Source: Zhengella sp020637775 (GTDB taxonomy: Bacteria > Pseudomonadota > Alphaproteobacteria > Rhizobiales > Rhizobiaceae). Taken from it: a stretch of DNA of 64,000 nucleotides. This document shows positions 53,501 to 61,781 of this stretch, piece after piece (position 1 is the stretch's first letter; each line of letters opens with the position of its first letter). The notes below the pieces were generated by a model. That model did no database searches, was not told the DNA's origin, and saw only the letters and a list, made by a program, of their open reading frames with translations. The stretch lies in NCBI RefSeq assembly GCF_041397485.1, contig NZ_JAWKWO010000003.1:124001-188000 (forward strand). Reading direction: 5' to 3'. A program made the translations under genes and the position numbers.

Positions 53501-56011
53501 ACCGTCGGAGCCGATCGCGTCCTTGCCACGCAGCATGCCAGCATTCCGGCCAGCGGCGGCGAAATCACCTTCCCCGTGGGCGCCGATTGGGGAGCGGGCG
53601 CCTATGTCACGGCGACGCTCTACCGGCCGGGCTCGGCGGGCGAAAGCCGGATGCCGGCGCGCGCCATCGGCGTGAAATGGCTCGCCGTGGATGCCAGCGA
53701 CCGGACGCTTTCGCTGACTGTCGACACCCCGCCGCAGACCGTTCCGGGCCAGCCATTCGAGGTGCCATTGTCGGTCACCGGTGCCAGGTCCGGCGAAACC
53801 GTCTACGCGACCATCGCGGCGGTCGATGTCGGCATCCTTAACCTGACCGGCTACGAGCCGCCCCGGCCGGAGGCCTGGTATTTCGGCCAGCGGCGGATGG
53901 GCCTTGAAATCCGCGATGTCTACGGCCGCCTGATCGACGGCTCGCAAGGCGCGCTGGGGCGTGTGCGAACCGGCGGCGACGGGCCCGGCATGCAATCCAG
54001 GGGCAGTCCGCCAAAGGGCAGGCTCGTTGCCTTCTTTTCCGGGCCGGTGCAACTGGACGCCGAGGGCAAGGCGGCCGTGCGCTTCGACATGCCGCAATTC
54101 AACGGAACTGTGCGCGTGATGGCCACGGCCTGGAGCGCGACGGCGACCGGCTCTGCATCACGCGACGTGACCGTGCGCGAACCGGTCGTGGTGATTGCCG
54201 GCGCACCGCGTTTCATGGCAACCGGCGACCGTTCCGAATTGCGCTTCGATATCACCAACACGGATGGTCCGGCGGGAGACTATGTCCTTTCGGTGGAAAC
54301 CCGGGGTCCGTTGCGGCTCGCGGGCGAATTGCCGGCGCGCATCGCGTTACGGAAAGGCGGGCGGAGCGTGCTGCGGCTGCCGGTCGCCGCCGGAGCGCCG
54401 GGGGACGCGGAAGTGGCGCTGACACTGACCCACGATGAGGGCACGCGCATCCGGCATGACGTTTCCTTCCCGGTTCGTCCCGGTGCGCTTCCGGTCACCG
54501 TGCGGCGCGAGATCGAACTGCTTGCCAATGGCGGGGGGCTTGCCGTTGACCGGCAATTGCTGGCCGACAGCGTCATTCGTGATGCCACGGTTTCGGTCTC
54601 GGTGACGCGGCTGGCTGCCTTTGACGTGCCCGGCCTGCTCATGAGCCTCGACCGCTATCCCCATGACTGCGCGGAACAGACGACAAGCCGGGCCTTGCCG
54701 CTGCTCTACCTGTCGGAACTGGAGGGCGAGGCAAGCGATCCGGCCATCGACAGGCGCATCGAGGAGGCGATTGCGCGGGTGCTGGCTTTCCAGTCCGCAA
54801 GCGGGTCGTTCGGCCTGTGGTCGCCGGGCGCAGGCGATCTCTGGCTCGATGCCTATGTCAGCGATTTCCTGACACGGGCACGTGAAAAGGGTTTCGACGT
54901 GCCGCAGACCGCCATGGATCTCGCCGTCGGCAACCTGGAAAACAATCTCGCCTATGTGAACGATGTGAGCGGGCGCGGCCGCGAGATCGCCTATGCGCTC
55001 TATGTGCTGGCACGACACCGCAAGGCCTCGGCCGGCGACCTGCGCTATTATGCCGATACAAAGCTCGATGCCTTCGACAGCCCGATGGCACGGGCGCAAC
55101 TGGCGGCAGGGCTTTCGCTCTACGGCGATGGCGAGCGCTCGGCCCGCTTGTTCAAGGCGGCGCTGGATCTGGCTGAAGCGCAGGCGGATCACGCAGTGCT
55201 GGCGCGCCAGGATTATGGTTCAAAGCTGCGCGATGGCGCTGCAATTCTCGCTCTTGCAGCCGAGAGCCGGCCGCAGCCCGGCGGCATGGCGGCGATGACC
55301 CGTTTCGTGACCGGACAGAAGCAACGGCGGCCGCATACCTCCACCCAGGAGGAGGCGTGGCTGCTTCTGGCGGCACGCGCGCTTGCCGGACAGGATGCGG
55401 CCATGAAGCTGAGCGTGAACGGCATGGATCATTCGGGCCCGTTCACCCTTCGCCGCTCCGGCGTCGATCTGCTCGACGCACCTGTTTCGGTGAAGAATTT
55501 CGGTGGCGAACCGGTGACCGCACTCGTCACCTCCGTGGCCGCGCCGATCGATCCGCTGCCGGCGGGCGGTAACGGTTTCACCATTGCGCGCAGTTACTTC
55601 ACGCTGGATGGCAGGCCGGCGAGCCTGCAACAGGTGGAGCAGAACCAGCGCCTTGTCGTGGTGCTGCAGATCGCCGAACTCAACACCTGGCCATCGCGCA
55701 TCGTGGTGACAGACCTGCTGCCGGGCGGTTTCGAGATCGACAATCCGGCGCTGGCCGGCAGTGCGCAACTGAAGAATTTCGATTGGCTGGGCGATGTCAG
55801 TCCGGCCCATCTGGAATTCCTTGACGACCGGTTCGTGGCGGCATTCGACCGGTCGGCCGGTGACAGCCGGGCGCTGCAACTGGCCTATGTGGTGCGGGCA
55901 GTGACGCCGGGCACCTACATTCACCCGGCTGCGCAGGTGGAAGACATGTACCGCCCGCAATTCTCTGCGCGCACGGCGGCGGGTTTCGTGGAGGTCAGGG
56001 AGTTGCGCTGA
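50549..56011 (+). CDS. Bacterial alpha-2-macroglobulin with an N-terminal PAN domain
   Basis: An 1820-residue periplasmic protein. A signal peptide (about 1-28) ends near AAGAD. A PAN/Apple-like domain with four Cys (LEQCKAICLGDRACRAF, then GWCFLKSD) spans about 50-95. A helical-repeat stretch (about 140-270) follows, then the MG domains. The thioester motif CAEQ is at 1374-1377, so it can trap proteases covalently. It is followed, with one-base overlap, by pbpC, the usual partner in periplasmic defence and wall repair. No lipobox is seen, unlike E. coli YfhM. Confidence 0.93.
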   Translation: MLSIPRPFSRIILAALVVLAGAMPAAGADVRRIEVVENADYFGFDLRTEKDVTLEQCKAICLGDRACRAFTYNVRAGWCFLKSDHGALNSFAGAIAGRVVVEAREDLGAAPPLAFIPDSMPVEAGKYRARLAGNESRFAGRSAHAMAEEGRAALAGGDARQGVALLSGAVALRPDDSAFWRDLARGIRVMTPERGAERYQLQQYATSAAFNAYETSRTTANRAGALDELAKALELRSQFRPALEAYKASLALQENDQVRADFADLRARKGFRVIDNTVDADTANPRACVQVSENLVKGHDYAPYVRLNGGEPPSFEAQGREICVNGLRHGERYALTLRDGLPSAVGEVLETPVDIAIYVRDRQPFARFTGEDFVLPAKGRQAIPVVTVNAGAVDLELYRIGARALSRLLEDGRFLQGLSGYQAQDIRDRQGELVWSGSMDTPGGLNEEVTTALPLETVLPSRAPGVYALVATAQGARSDDWENRATQWFTVSDIGLSARTGLDGMHVHARSLDSAAPIAGASVRLLARNNEVLGEAVTDDSGQARFDAGLVRATGGLAPALLLAEADGSGFVFLDLNRAGFDLSDRGVEGRPAPGAIDVYAFSERGIYRAGDTVHVTALARDGAAVAVEDLPLTFVFRRPDGKEERRLVSSAPKAGGHVVALDLPDNAMRGAWTVRIHADPEREALAEQTFLVEDFVPDRIEFDLAASSGPVLDPEQGGAVTVNGRFLYGAPAAGLSMEGEVQISPVASRPGHEGYVFGLAEDDEDGRTTVPLQDLPVLDGQGRAEIGIDPGTLPSTTRPLEAVVTVRLREGAGRAVERSLTMPVRPQGTMIGIKPGFAGDQAPEGSTVSFSIIAVDPDGARVAAQGLDWRLLRVTRNYQWYRDGNEWRYEAADFTSLAASGTVDVGADMPASVAMPVDWGRYRLEVEGADAITSHDFQAGWYVETSSLDTPDGLEIALDKAHYRPGDIARLKVSPRFAGELLVTVGADRVLATQHASIPASGGEITFPVGADWGAGAYVTATLYRPGSAGESRMPARAIGVKWLAVDASDRTLSLTVDTPPQTVPGQPFEVPLSVTGARSGETVYATIAAVDVGILNLTGYEPPRPEAWYFGQRRMGLEIRDVYGRLIDGSQGALGRVRTGGDGPGMQSRGSPPKGRLVAFFSGPVQLDAEGKAAVRFDMPQFNGTVRVMATAWSATATGSASRDVTVREPVVVIAGAPRFMATGDRSELRFDITNTDGPAGDYVLSVETRGPLRLAGELPARIALRKGGRSVLRLPVAAGAPGDAEVALTLTHDEGTRIRHDVSFPVRPGALPVTVRREIELLANGGGLAVDRQLLADSVIRDATVSVSVTRLAAFDVPGLLMSLDRYPHDCAEQTTSRALPLLYLSELEGEASDPAIDRRIEEAIARVLAFQSASGSFGLWSPGAGDLWLDAYVSDFLTRAREKGFDVPQTAMDLAVGNLENNLAYVNDVSGRGREIAYALYVLARHRKASAGDLRYYADTKLDAFDSPMARAQLAAGLSLYGDGERSARLFKAALDLAEAQADHAVLARQDYGSKLRDGAAILALAAESRPQPGGMAAMTRFVTGQKQRRPHTSTQEEAWLLLAARALAGQDAAMKLSVNGMDHSGPFTLRRSGVDLLDAPVSVKNFGGEPVTALVTSVAAPIDPLPAGGNGFTIARSYFTLDGRPASLQQVEQNQRLVVVLQIAELNTWPSRIVVTDLLPGGFEIDNPALAGSAQLKNFDWLGDVSPAHLEFLDDRFVAAFDRSAGDSRALQLAYVVRAVTPGTYIHPAAQVEDMYRPQFSARTAAGFVEVRELR

Positions 56012-58080
56012 TGCGGGCGCTTTCCTTCCTCAAATGGATGGCCGGCGGACTGGCGGGGCTGTTCTTTGCAGCTGCTGGGGTTTCCGCCCTGGACGAGGCC
56101 CTTCCGCCGCCGCTCGAAGCCCCGGCTTATTCGGCGCAGGTCCTTGACCGGCATGGCGCGCTGCTGTTCGCGCAGGCAACGGAAGAGGGGCGCTGGCGCT
56201 TTCCGGTCTCGCTGGATGGCGTGGACGACGATTTCCTGGCCATGCTCGTCGCCTTCGAGGACAAGCGGTTCTTCAGTCATGCCGGCGTCGATCCGCTGGC
56301 AATTGTCCGGGCCGGCTGGCAATTGGCCATGCAGGGGCGGATCGTCTCCGGTGGATCGACCATCACCATGCAGCTTGCCCGGCTTCTGGAGCCGCGCGCC
56401 GAACGGTCGATGACGGCAAAGCTCCGGCAGATGCTGCGTGCGATCCAGATCGAGCGGCGGCTTTCCAAGCGGGAAATCCTGGAACGCTACCTGACCATAG
56501 CGCCCTATGGCGGCAATCTGGAAGGCATTCGGGCTGCAACGCTGGCCTGGTTCGGCAAGGAACCGGGTAAATTGCGCCTTTCGGAGGCGGCGCTGCTGGT
56601 GGCCTTGCCGCAATCGCCGGAAGTGCGGAGGCCCGATCGTGCAGCGGATGCAGCGCGGGCGGCGCGGGACCGGGTGCTGTGGCGCATGGCCGAGGCCGGG
56701 CTTGTTCCCGAAACGGAAATCGCACGGGCTTCCAGCTTCGATGTGCCGCATCGGCGCAGGGCCATGCCATCGCTGAGTCCGCATCTGGCGATGCGCCTGC
56801 TTGCAGTGCATGACGCCAAGGAGGCATCCGTGCGGCTGACGCTGGACGGCCTGCGTCAGGGTGCCCTTGAAACGGTGGCGCGCGAAGGGGCCGAACGGCT
56901 GCCGCCGGGTGTCTCCGTGGCGATGGTGCTCCTCGATGCGGCAACGGGTGACATGCTGGCCCGCGTGGGTTCCGCAGGCTATCTCGATGAGCGCCGCTCC
57001 GGCTGGGTGGACATGGCGGATGTGCCCCGTTCGCCAGGCTCCGCGCTCAAGCCGTTCATCTACGGGCTCGCTTTCGAGCAGGGCCTGGTGGCGCCCGAAA
57101 CCATCATCTCCGACCGGCCAGCCGACTTCGGCGGCTATCGTCCTGCCAATTTCGACATGGGCTACAAGGGTGATGTTTCCGTGCGAGAAGCCCTGCAATG
57201 GTCGCTCAACGTCCCGGCGGTGCGCCTGCTGGATGCTGTGGGGCCGCAGCGGCTGGCATCGCGGCTGCGAAGGGCCGGTGCCAGCCTCGTTCTGCCGCAA
57301 GCCGGTGCCCCCGGCCTTGCCATCGGTCTTGGCGGTGCGGGCGTGACGCTGACCGGGCTGGCCGAGGCCTATACTGCCTTGGCCAACACGGGTGAAGGTA
57401 CAAGGGCGCGGCTGCATCACGGCCCCCCGGAGCGGCCGCGGCGCATACGTGTCCTGGAACCGGCAGCGGCATGGCAGGTGGGCGAAATCCTGTCCGGGGT
57501 CTCGCCGCCTGCCGGGGCCGCGCAAACCGGAATCGCCTACAAGACCGGCACGTCCTACGGCTATCGCGATGCCTGGGCAGTGGGGTTTGACGGGCGGCAT
57601 GTGCTGGCCGTGTGGACCGGCCGGCCGGACAATGCCGCCGTGCCGGGGATGAGCGGCGCAAAGGCCGCGGCGCCGATCCTGTTCGACGGCTGGGTGCGGG
57701 CGGGACTGGGTCATGCGCCCCTGCCGGCGCGGCCGCGCGGTGCCGTTGAACTGGCGCATGGCGATCTGCCGCAAGCGCTGAAGCGCTTCACGCACCGGGC
57801 GCCGAGCGAGACAAGGGAAGCGCCGGAGCCGGCTCCGGTGATCGTCTATCCGCCAGCGGGTGCGCGTGTCGAACTGGCCGGCAGCGATGCCATGCAGCCT
57901 CTCATCCTCAAGCTGCAAGGGGGGCGGGCGCCGTTTCGCTGGCTGGCCAATGGCGCGCCGCTGGATGGCGCCTCGCGCCGGCGCATGCGCCAATGGCAGC
58001 CGGACGGCAAGGGCCATCAGCGCCTGACGGTGATCGATGCGGCGGGGCGGGCGGCCAGCGTGGATCTCTTCGTCCAGTAG
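56011..58080 (+). CDS. pbpC: Penicillin-binding protein 1C
   Basis: A 689-residue bifunctional murein synthase. After a membrane anchor (about 8-28), the transglycosylase domain shows EDKRFFSHAGVDPLA and GGSTITMQLARLLE. The transpeptidase domain shows SPGSALKPF (SxxK serine), SLNVPA (SxN) and KTGTS. A C-terminal BiPBP_C domain (about 610-689) is the PBP1C hallmark. It acts in the periplasm at the inner membrane, and is coupled to the macroglobulin gene (TGATG). It is thought to repair the wall at breaches where macroglobulin traps proteases. Confidence 0.95.
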   Translation: MRALSFLKWMAGGLAGLFFAAAGVSALDEALPPPLEAPAYSAQVLDRHGALLFAQATEEGRWRFPVSLDGVDDDFLAMLVAFEDKRFFSHAGVDPLAIVRAGWQLAMQGRIVSGGSTITMQLARLLEPRAERSMTAKLRQMLRAIQIERRLSKREILERYLTIAPYGGNLEGIRAATLAWFGKEPGKLRLSEAALLVALPQSPEVRRPDRAADAARAARDRVLWRMAEAGLVPETEIARASSFDVPHRRRAMPSLSPHLAMRLLAVHDAKEASVRLTLDGLRQGALETVAREGAERLPPGVSVAMVLLDAATGDMLARVGSAGYLDERRSGWVDMADVPRSPGSALKPFIYGLAFEQGLVAPETIISDRPADFGGYRPANFDMGYKGDVSVREALQWSLNVPAVRLLDAVGPQRLASRLRRAGASLVLPQAGAPGLAIGLGGAGVTLTGLAEAYTALANTGEGTRARLHHGPPERPRRIRVLEPAAAWQVGEILSGVSPPAGAAQTGIAYKTGTSYGYRDAWAVGFDGRHVLAVWTGRPDNAAVPGMSGAKAAAPILFDGWVRAGLGHAPLPARPRGAVELAHGDLPQALKRFTHRAPSETREAPEPAPVIVYPPAGARVELAGSDAMQPLILKLQGGRAPFRWLANGAPLDGASRRRMRQWQPDGKGHQRLTVIDAAGRAASVDLFVQ

Positions 58081-58092
58081 TCGCGGGCCCGG

Positions 58093-58671
58093 TCAGCGGA
58101 TAGAGGCGTGGCGCTCCCAGAAATCCACCGCGCGGACGTAGGACTCGCGGTCAATGGCGACGCCGGAGCCCCCCTCCGCGCGACCAAGGCTGTTGCGCAT
58201 CTGGGTGATCGGCGGCATGGGCGGCTCAACCGGTTCCAGCGTGCCAATGACCGAGACGATACCCCAGTCGCAATCGGGCACGATTTCCGCATCGGGACCA
58301 TCGGCGGCCTCGGCGTCGAGTTGGGCCTTGCTGTAGAGAATGACGTCCAGCCATCTGGCCAAGGGCGCTTCCACACCCTCGAACCAGCGTTCCAGAACCG
58401 CCAGTTCGCCCTCCCGGCGCGCCTTGTATCCCGACCGCAGACAATGGCGGTTTTCATCCGTGACCGGGGCGAAGGAACACCGCGTGGGGGAGGAATTTTC
58501 GAGGAAAAGATGCTTGCAGAAAGGGGCATAGCCATCCACGAGGCGGGCGCCGGCAGATAGCGCGGCATGGCACGATGCGACGAGTTGATCGGGCGGAAGG
58601 CCGATCATGCGCCTGGCGCCGGCGTCTTCCTGCCATTGGCGCATGGCAAAGCCTGTCATGGCAATCTTCAT
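58093..58671 (-). CDS. DUF3228-family protein
   Basis: A 192-residue cytoplasmic protein opening MKIAMTGFAMRQWQED, a pattern I associate with DUF3228. A further conserved stretch is GYAPFCKHLFLEN, with RSGYKARREGELAVLERW in the centre. It has no membrane segment or known catalytic motif. The ATG at 58671 has AGGAG six bases upstream; the longer reading to 58701 has none. Convergent with pbpC, 12 bases between stops. Function unknown. Confidence 0.7.
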   Translation of the reverse strand: MKIAMTGFAMRQWQEDAGARRMIGLPPDQLVASCHAALSAGARLVDGYAPFCKHLFLENSSPTRCSFAPVTDENRHCLRSGYKARREGELAVLERWFEGVEAPLARWLDVILYSKAQLDAEAADGPDAEIVPDCDWGIVSVIGTLEPVEPPMPPITQMRNSLGRAEGGSGVAIDRESYVRAVDFWERHASIR

Positions 58672-58785
58672 GGCGCGCTCCTGTGCGATGAATGCCAGCA
58701 TGGTGCCATGGCCGAACGTTCCGGCATGATCATGTGCCAGCCGGTTCCTGGGGGCGGGCTCATGCAGGACAAGGGAAATTGGCGC

Positions 58786-59256
58786 TCAGGCGCGGGATTT
58801 CGGCCGTAGGCGCACGACCACATCGACATGGGCGATTTCCATGCCCTCTGGCGGCTCGGGCAGATTTGCAACCCGCAGCGCGCCTTCCGGACCCTGATCC
58901 GGAATATCGAGAACCTGCCCCCGGCCTTCGACGAAGAAGTGATGGTGATCTGATGTGTTGGTGTCGAAATAGGTCTTGTTCGTCTCGATGGCGAGAACGC
59001 GCAGAAGGCCTGCTTCGGTAAACTGGTGCAGCGTGTTGTAGACCGTGGCCAGAGACACGGCGATGCTTTCCTGCTGCGCCTCGGCGTGAATTTCTTCCGC
59101 CGTCACATGTCGGTCGCCGCGGGTGAAGAGGAGCGTGGCCAGATGCATGCGCTGGCGCGTCGGGCGCAGGCCCGAAGCGCGCATGCGGTCGCGAAGGCGG
59201 GAGGCCCAGCACAAAGGCCCATGCGCGCCCGCTTTGGCATTCTGGCTCCTGATCAT
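58786..59256 (-). CDS. irr: Iron response regulator Irr (Fur family)
   Basis: A 156-residue Fur-family regulator. The winged helix (about 20-90) contains GLRPTRQRMHLATLLF and VSLATVYNTLHQFTEAGLL. The dimerisation part has TSDHHHFFVEG, the HHH heme/metal motif of Irr, and ends NLPEPPEGMEIAHVDVVVRL, diagnostic of Irr. The CP heme-regulatory motif of the Bradyrhizobium protein is absent. I choose ATG 59256; earlier in-frame starts lie inside or before a GATAAT box that overlaps a TGCA-N6-TGCA site. It controls iron and heme genes. Confidence 0.9.
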   Translation of the reverse strand: MIRSQNAKAGAHGPLCWASRLRDRMRASGLRPTRQRMHLATLLFTRGDRHVTAEEIHAEAQQESIAVSLATVYNTLHQFTEAGLLRVLAIETNKTYFDTNTSDHHHFFVEGRGQVLDIPDQGPEGALRVANLPEPPEGMEIAHVDVVVRLRPKSRA

Positions 59257-59275
59257 CGATGTCCGGTCCGTAGTC

Positions 59276-59289
59276 TGCATTATCTTGCA
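59276..59289 (-). promoter_or_regulatory. TGCA-N6-TGCA site at the irr promoter (operator 5)
   Basis: TGCATTATCTTGCA has the same form as the sites before boxC, boxR and the ligase. Read on the minus strand it contains GATAAT, a good -10 for irr 23 bases before the chosen ATG. The -35 is weak. Whether BoxR or another protein binds here is unknown. Confidence 0.5.
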
Positions 59290-59573
59290 CATCCTGTTCA
59301 GGCGGAGAGTATCGCGCGTGGTGCCGTTTTGCAAGACCGTCCCGATCCGGCGAGGAAGCAGCGCGCATTCCCGTTACCGATCAGAACATAGGCTCTCAAG
59401 TTACGATTACAAACCCCAGCGGTCCACCGCCTTGATCTCGATCAACCCGAAAACGGCGGATAAGTGCAGCGAAATGCCGCCATGGTGTGCGACCGGCCGG
59501 TTCCCGCGCCGCCCATGCTGTCCGCGCTTGCCGGCTGCTGGCGAAAAAAATCGCCGGGCTTTGCGAGAACGGC

Positions 59574-59607
59574 TTGCCGGGATCGAGGGATTGTGCATAA
59601 TAATGCA
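59574..59607 (+). promoter_or_regulatory. Benzoate-CoA ligase promoter with BoxR-type operator 4
   Basis: TTGCCG (59574-59579), a 16-base spacer and CATAAT (59596-59601) form a candidate promoter. The -10 is embedded in TGCATAATAATGCA (59594-59607), flanked by TTG/CAA to give TTGTGCAT...ATGCACAA. The intergenic stretch 59290-59573 shows no gene or further strong signal. The 99-base leader runs to the ligase start at 59707. Confidence 0.65.
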
Positions 59608-59706
59608 CAAATCGGCCGTCTGGAGGAACAATGGCGGCGGTGCAACAAGCACGGGGATGCTGCGGTTCGTCTTGTTCCGCAGGCTCCCTTTTTCGGGGAG
59701 GGACAC

Positions 59707-61254
59707 ATGAGCGAGGCCGAGGCCAACGCCAATGCGGCGTGGTATTTTGTTGACAGGCATCTGGCGACGCGGGCCGACAAGCCCGCCTTTGTGGAGTCGC
59801 AGCCGGACGGTAGGGTGCTGACCTATGGCGGACTGGCCGAGGCGAGCGACCGCATGGCGTCGCTCTACCGGCGCCATGGCATCCGGCGGGAAGACCGCGC
59901 CGCCATGATTGTCCTCGACATGGTCGAATTCCCGATCATCTTCTGGGGCTCGCTCAAATGCGGCGTCGTGCCGATTGCCATCAACACGCTGCTTGGCGGC
60001 GATGTCTATGATGCCATCCTGCGCGACAGCCGGGCCCGCGTGCTCTTCGTTTCGCAGGCGTTGTGGCCGGTGGTCGAGCCGGTGGTGAAGAACCAGCCCC
60101 ATATCGAGAGAATCGTCTTCATCGGCGACAACGCGCCGGAAGGCACGCTGCATTTCGCCAGCGAACTGGCTTCGAGCGAGCCGGTGGCAATGATCGAGGC
60201 CGGCAGCGACGAATGCGCCTTCTGGCTCTATTCGTCCGGCTCCACGGGCAGGCCGAAGGGCGTGCGCCATGTCCATGGCAGCCTGCGGGCAACCGCCGAT
60301 ACCTATGGTGCGCAGGTGCTGGGCATTCGCGAGGATGACGTGGTGTTCTCGGCGGCGAAGTTCTTCTTTGCCTACGGGCTCGGCAATGCCATGACCTTTC
60401 CCATGTCGGTGGGTGCGACCACGGTGATCCTGGCCGGCCGGCCGACACCGGACAGCGTGCTGGACATTTTCGAACGGCACCGGCCAACCATCTTCTGCGG
60501 TGTGCCGACGCTTTATGCCGCGCTTGTCGCAGCCATGAAAGGCGGGCGGCCGGCTGGTTTCGACCGGCTGCGTCATTCCATCTCGGCCGGGGAGGCCCTG
60601 CCTGAAGAAGTCGGCAAGCGCTGGGAGGCAATCACCGGAACACCGATCCTCGACGGTGTCGGATCGACCGAGATGCTGCACATCTTCCTTTCCAACCGGC
60701 TGGGTGACGTGGTCTACGGTACATCCGGCACGGCGGTACCGGGCTACGAATTGCGGCTGGTGGATGAGAACAACCGCGATGTCGCGCCCGGCGAGGTGGG
60801 CGAATTGCTGGTGAACGGACCGTCGGCAGCCGACGGCTACTGGAACCAGCGCGACAAGAGCCGGTCCACCTTCGAGGGTGCATGGACGCGCACCGGCGAC
60901 AAGTATGAACTGCGCGAGGACGGCCGGCTCGTCTATTGCGGGCGCACCGACGACATGTTCAAGGTATCGGGCATCTGGCTGTCGCCCTTCGAGGTGGAGC
61001 AGGCGCTGGTGACCCATCCGGCGGTGCTGGAGGCTGCGGTGGTCGCCGAGCGCGACGAGGATGGACTGGAGAAACCGAAAGCCTTCGTGGTGTTGAAGGA
61101 AGGCGGCGAAGACGATGATGCGTTCCGCGAGCAGCTCAAGGAACACGTCAAGGCCAGGATCGGAAAGTGGAAATATCCGCGCTGGGTTGAGGTGGTCGAT
61201 GACCTGCCGAAAACCGCGACCGGAAAGATCCAGCGGTTCCGGCTGCGCGCCTGA
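59707..61254 (+). CDS. Benzoate-CoA ligase
   Basis: A 515-residue adenylate-forming enzyme activating benzoate with ATP and CoA. The phosphate loop is YSSGSTGRPKGVRH (about 175-188). AAKFFFAYGLGNAMTFPMSV and GVGSTEMLHIF are benzoate-ligase-like substrate stretches. The C-terminal catalytic Lys is in KTATGKIQR. It supplies benzoyl-CoA to BoxAB and so also the BoxR inducer. The start at 59707 has GGGGAGGG nearby; a longer frame from 59464 crosses the operator and is rejected. It lies 9 kb from boxR but shares its operator type. 2-Aminobenzoate use is a less likely alternative. Confidence 0.92.
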   Translation: MSEAEANANAAWYFVDRHLATRADKPAFVESQPDGRVLTYGGLAEASDRMASLYRRHGIRREDRAAMIVLDMVEFPIIFWGSLKCGVVPIAINTLLGGDVYDAILRDSRARVLFVSQALWPVVEPVVKNQPHIERIVFIGDNAPEGTLHFASELASSEPVAMIEAGSDECAFWLYSSGSTGRPKGVRHVHGSLRATADTYGAQVLGIREDDVVFSAAKFFFAYGLGNAMTFPMSVGATTVILAGRPTPDSVLDIFERHRPTIFCGVPTLYAALVAAMKGGRPAGFDRLRHSISAGEALPEEVGKRWEAITGTPILDGVGSTEMLHIFLSNRLGDVVYGTSGTAVPGYELRLVDENNRDVAPGEVGELLVNGPSAADGYWNQRDKSRSTFEGAWTRTGDKYELREDGRLVYCGRTDDMFKVSGIWLSPFEVEQALVTHPAVLEAAVVAERDEDGLEKPKAFVVLKEGGEDDDAFREQLKEHVKARIGKWKYPRWVEVVDDLPKTATGKIQRFRLRA

Positions 61255-61256
61255 GC

Positions 61257-61712
61257 ATGACGGCGCTGGAAGATGCGCTGGCCATCGCCGAACAGGCATT
61301 GGAGCCGGGCATGCGTGCCCGGCTCGAAATTCATCTTGCCGAGAGGTTGCCGCAGCATCCCTACCGGCCCGGCCTGACGCCGCGGCCCGAAAGTGGCGTC
61401 ATCTTCGACATCTCGGACAGGGCAGGGCGCACGCTGACAAGCCCTGACTGGCGGTCCAGCGAAGCCTGGACGGCAGGCTTCCTGCTGTTGCGGCGCGGTT
61501 ATTTCTGGGAGGCGCATGAGGTCTGGGAGCCGGTCTGGCACGCACTTGCGCCCAATGGCGCGGAGCGGCTGTTCGTTCAGGCGGCCATCCAGCATGCCAA
61601 TGCGCGGCTGAAGGAAGCCATGGGGCGGGACAGGGCCGCGGCACGTCTGCACACGCTCGCCGGGGCGCAGTTCGAGGATGCCCGCAGACGCGGCTTCCGG
61701 CCCGAAGGATGA
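61257..61712 (+). CDS. DUF309-family protein
   Basis: A 151-residue protein. GYFWEAHEVWEPVWHAL (about 82-98) is the DUF309 core, in which F-x-E-A-H-E and the following Trp are invariant. FVQAAIQHANARLKEAMG follows in the second helix pair. All-helical, cytoplasmic, function unknown; the conserved Glu and His could bind a metal. It starts two bases after the ligase stop, so it is probably co-transcribed and may be under the same BoxR-type control. Confidence 0.8.
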   Translation: MTALEDALAIAEQALEPGMRARLEIHLAERLPQHPYRPGLTPRPESGVIFDISDRAGRTLTSPDWRSSEAWTAGFLLLRRGYFWEAHEVWEPVWHALAPNGAERLFVQAAIQHANARLKEAMGRDRAAARLHTLAGAQFEDARRRGFRPEG

Positions 61713-61759
61713 GCCGGCCTTTCCAGGCGCCCGTTCCACGGCTCCGCATGGGACAACCT

Positions 61760-61781
61760 CATCCATTGCCTGAAATGGATG
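61760..61781 (+). terminator. Hairpin after the ligase-DUF309 unit
   Basis: CATCCATT pairs with AATGGATG over eight base pairs with a six-base loop, 48 bases after the DUF309 stop. A T-run does not follow immediately; TTTTAAG comes 17 bases later. A weak terminator is possible. Confidence 0.4.

Noticed and set aside
55921..58017. 698-codon minus-strand frame opposite pbpC
   Set aside because: Antisense shadow; pbpC carries every catalytic motif of its family on the other strand.
59464..59706. Extended N terminus for the benzoate-CoA ligase
   Set aside because: The extension would be translated across a promoter whose -10 lies in operator 4; the ATG at 59707 has a GGGAGGG ribosome site and matches family length.
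59407..61299. 630-codon minus-strand frame opposite the benzoate-CoA ligase
   Set aside because: Antisense shadow that also crosses the promoter and operator region between irr and the ligase.
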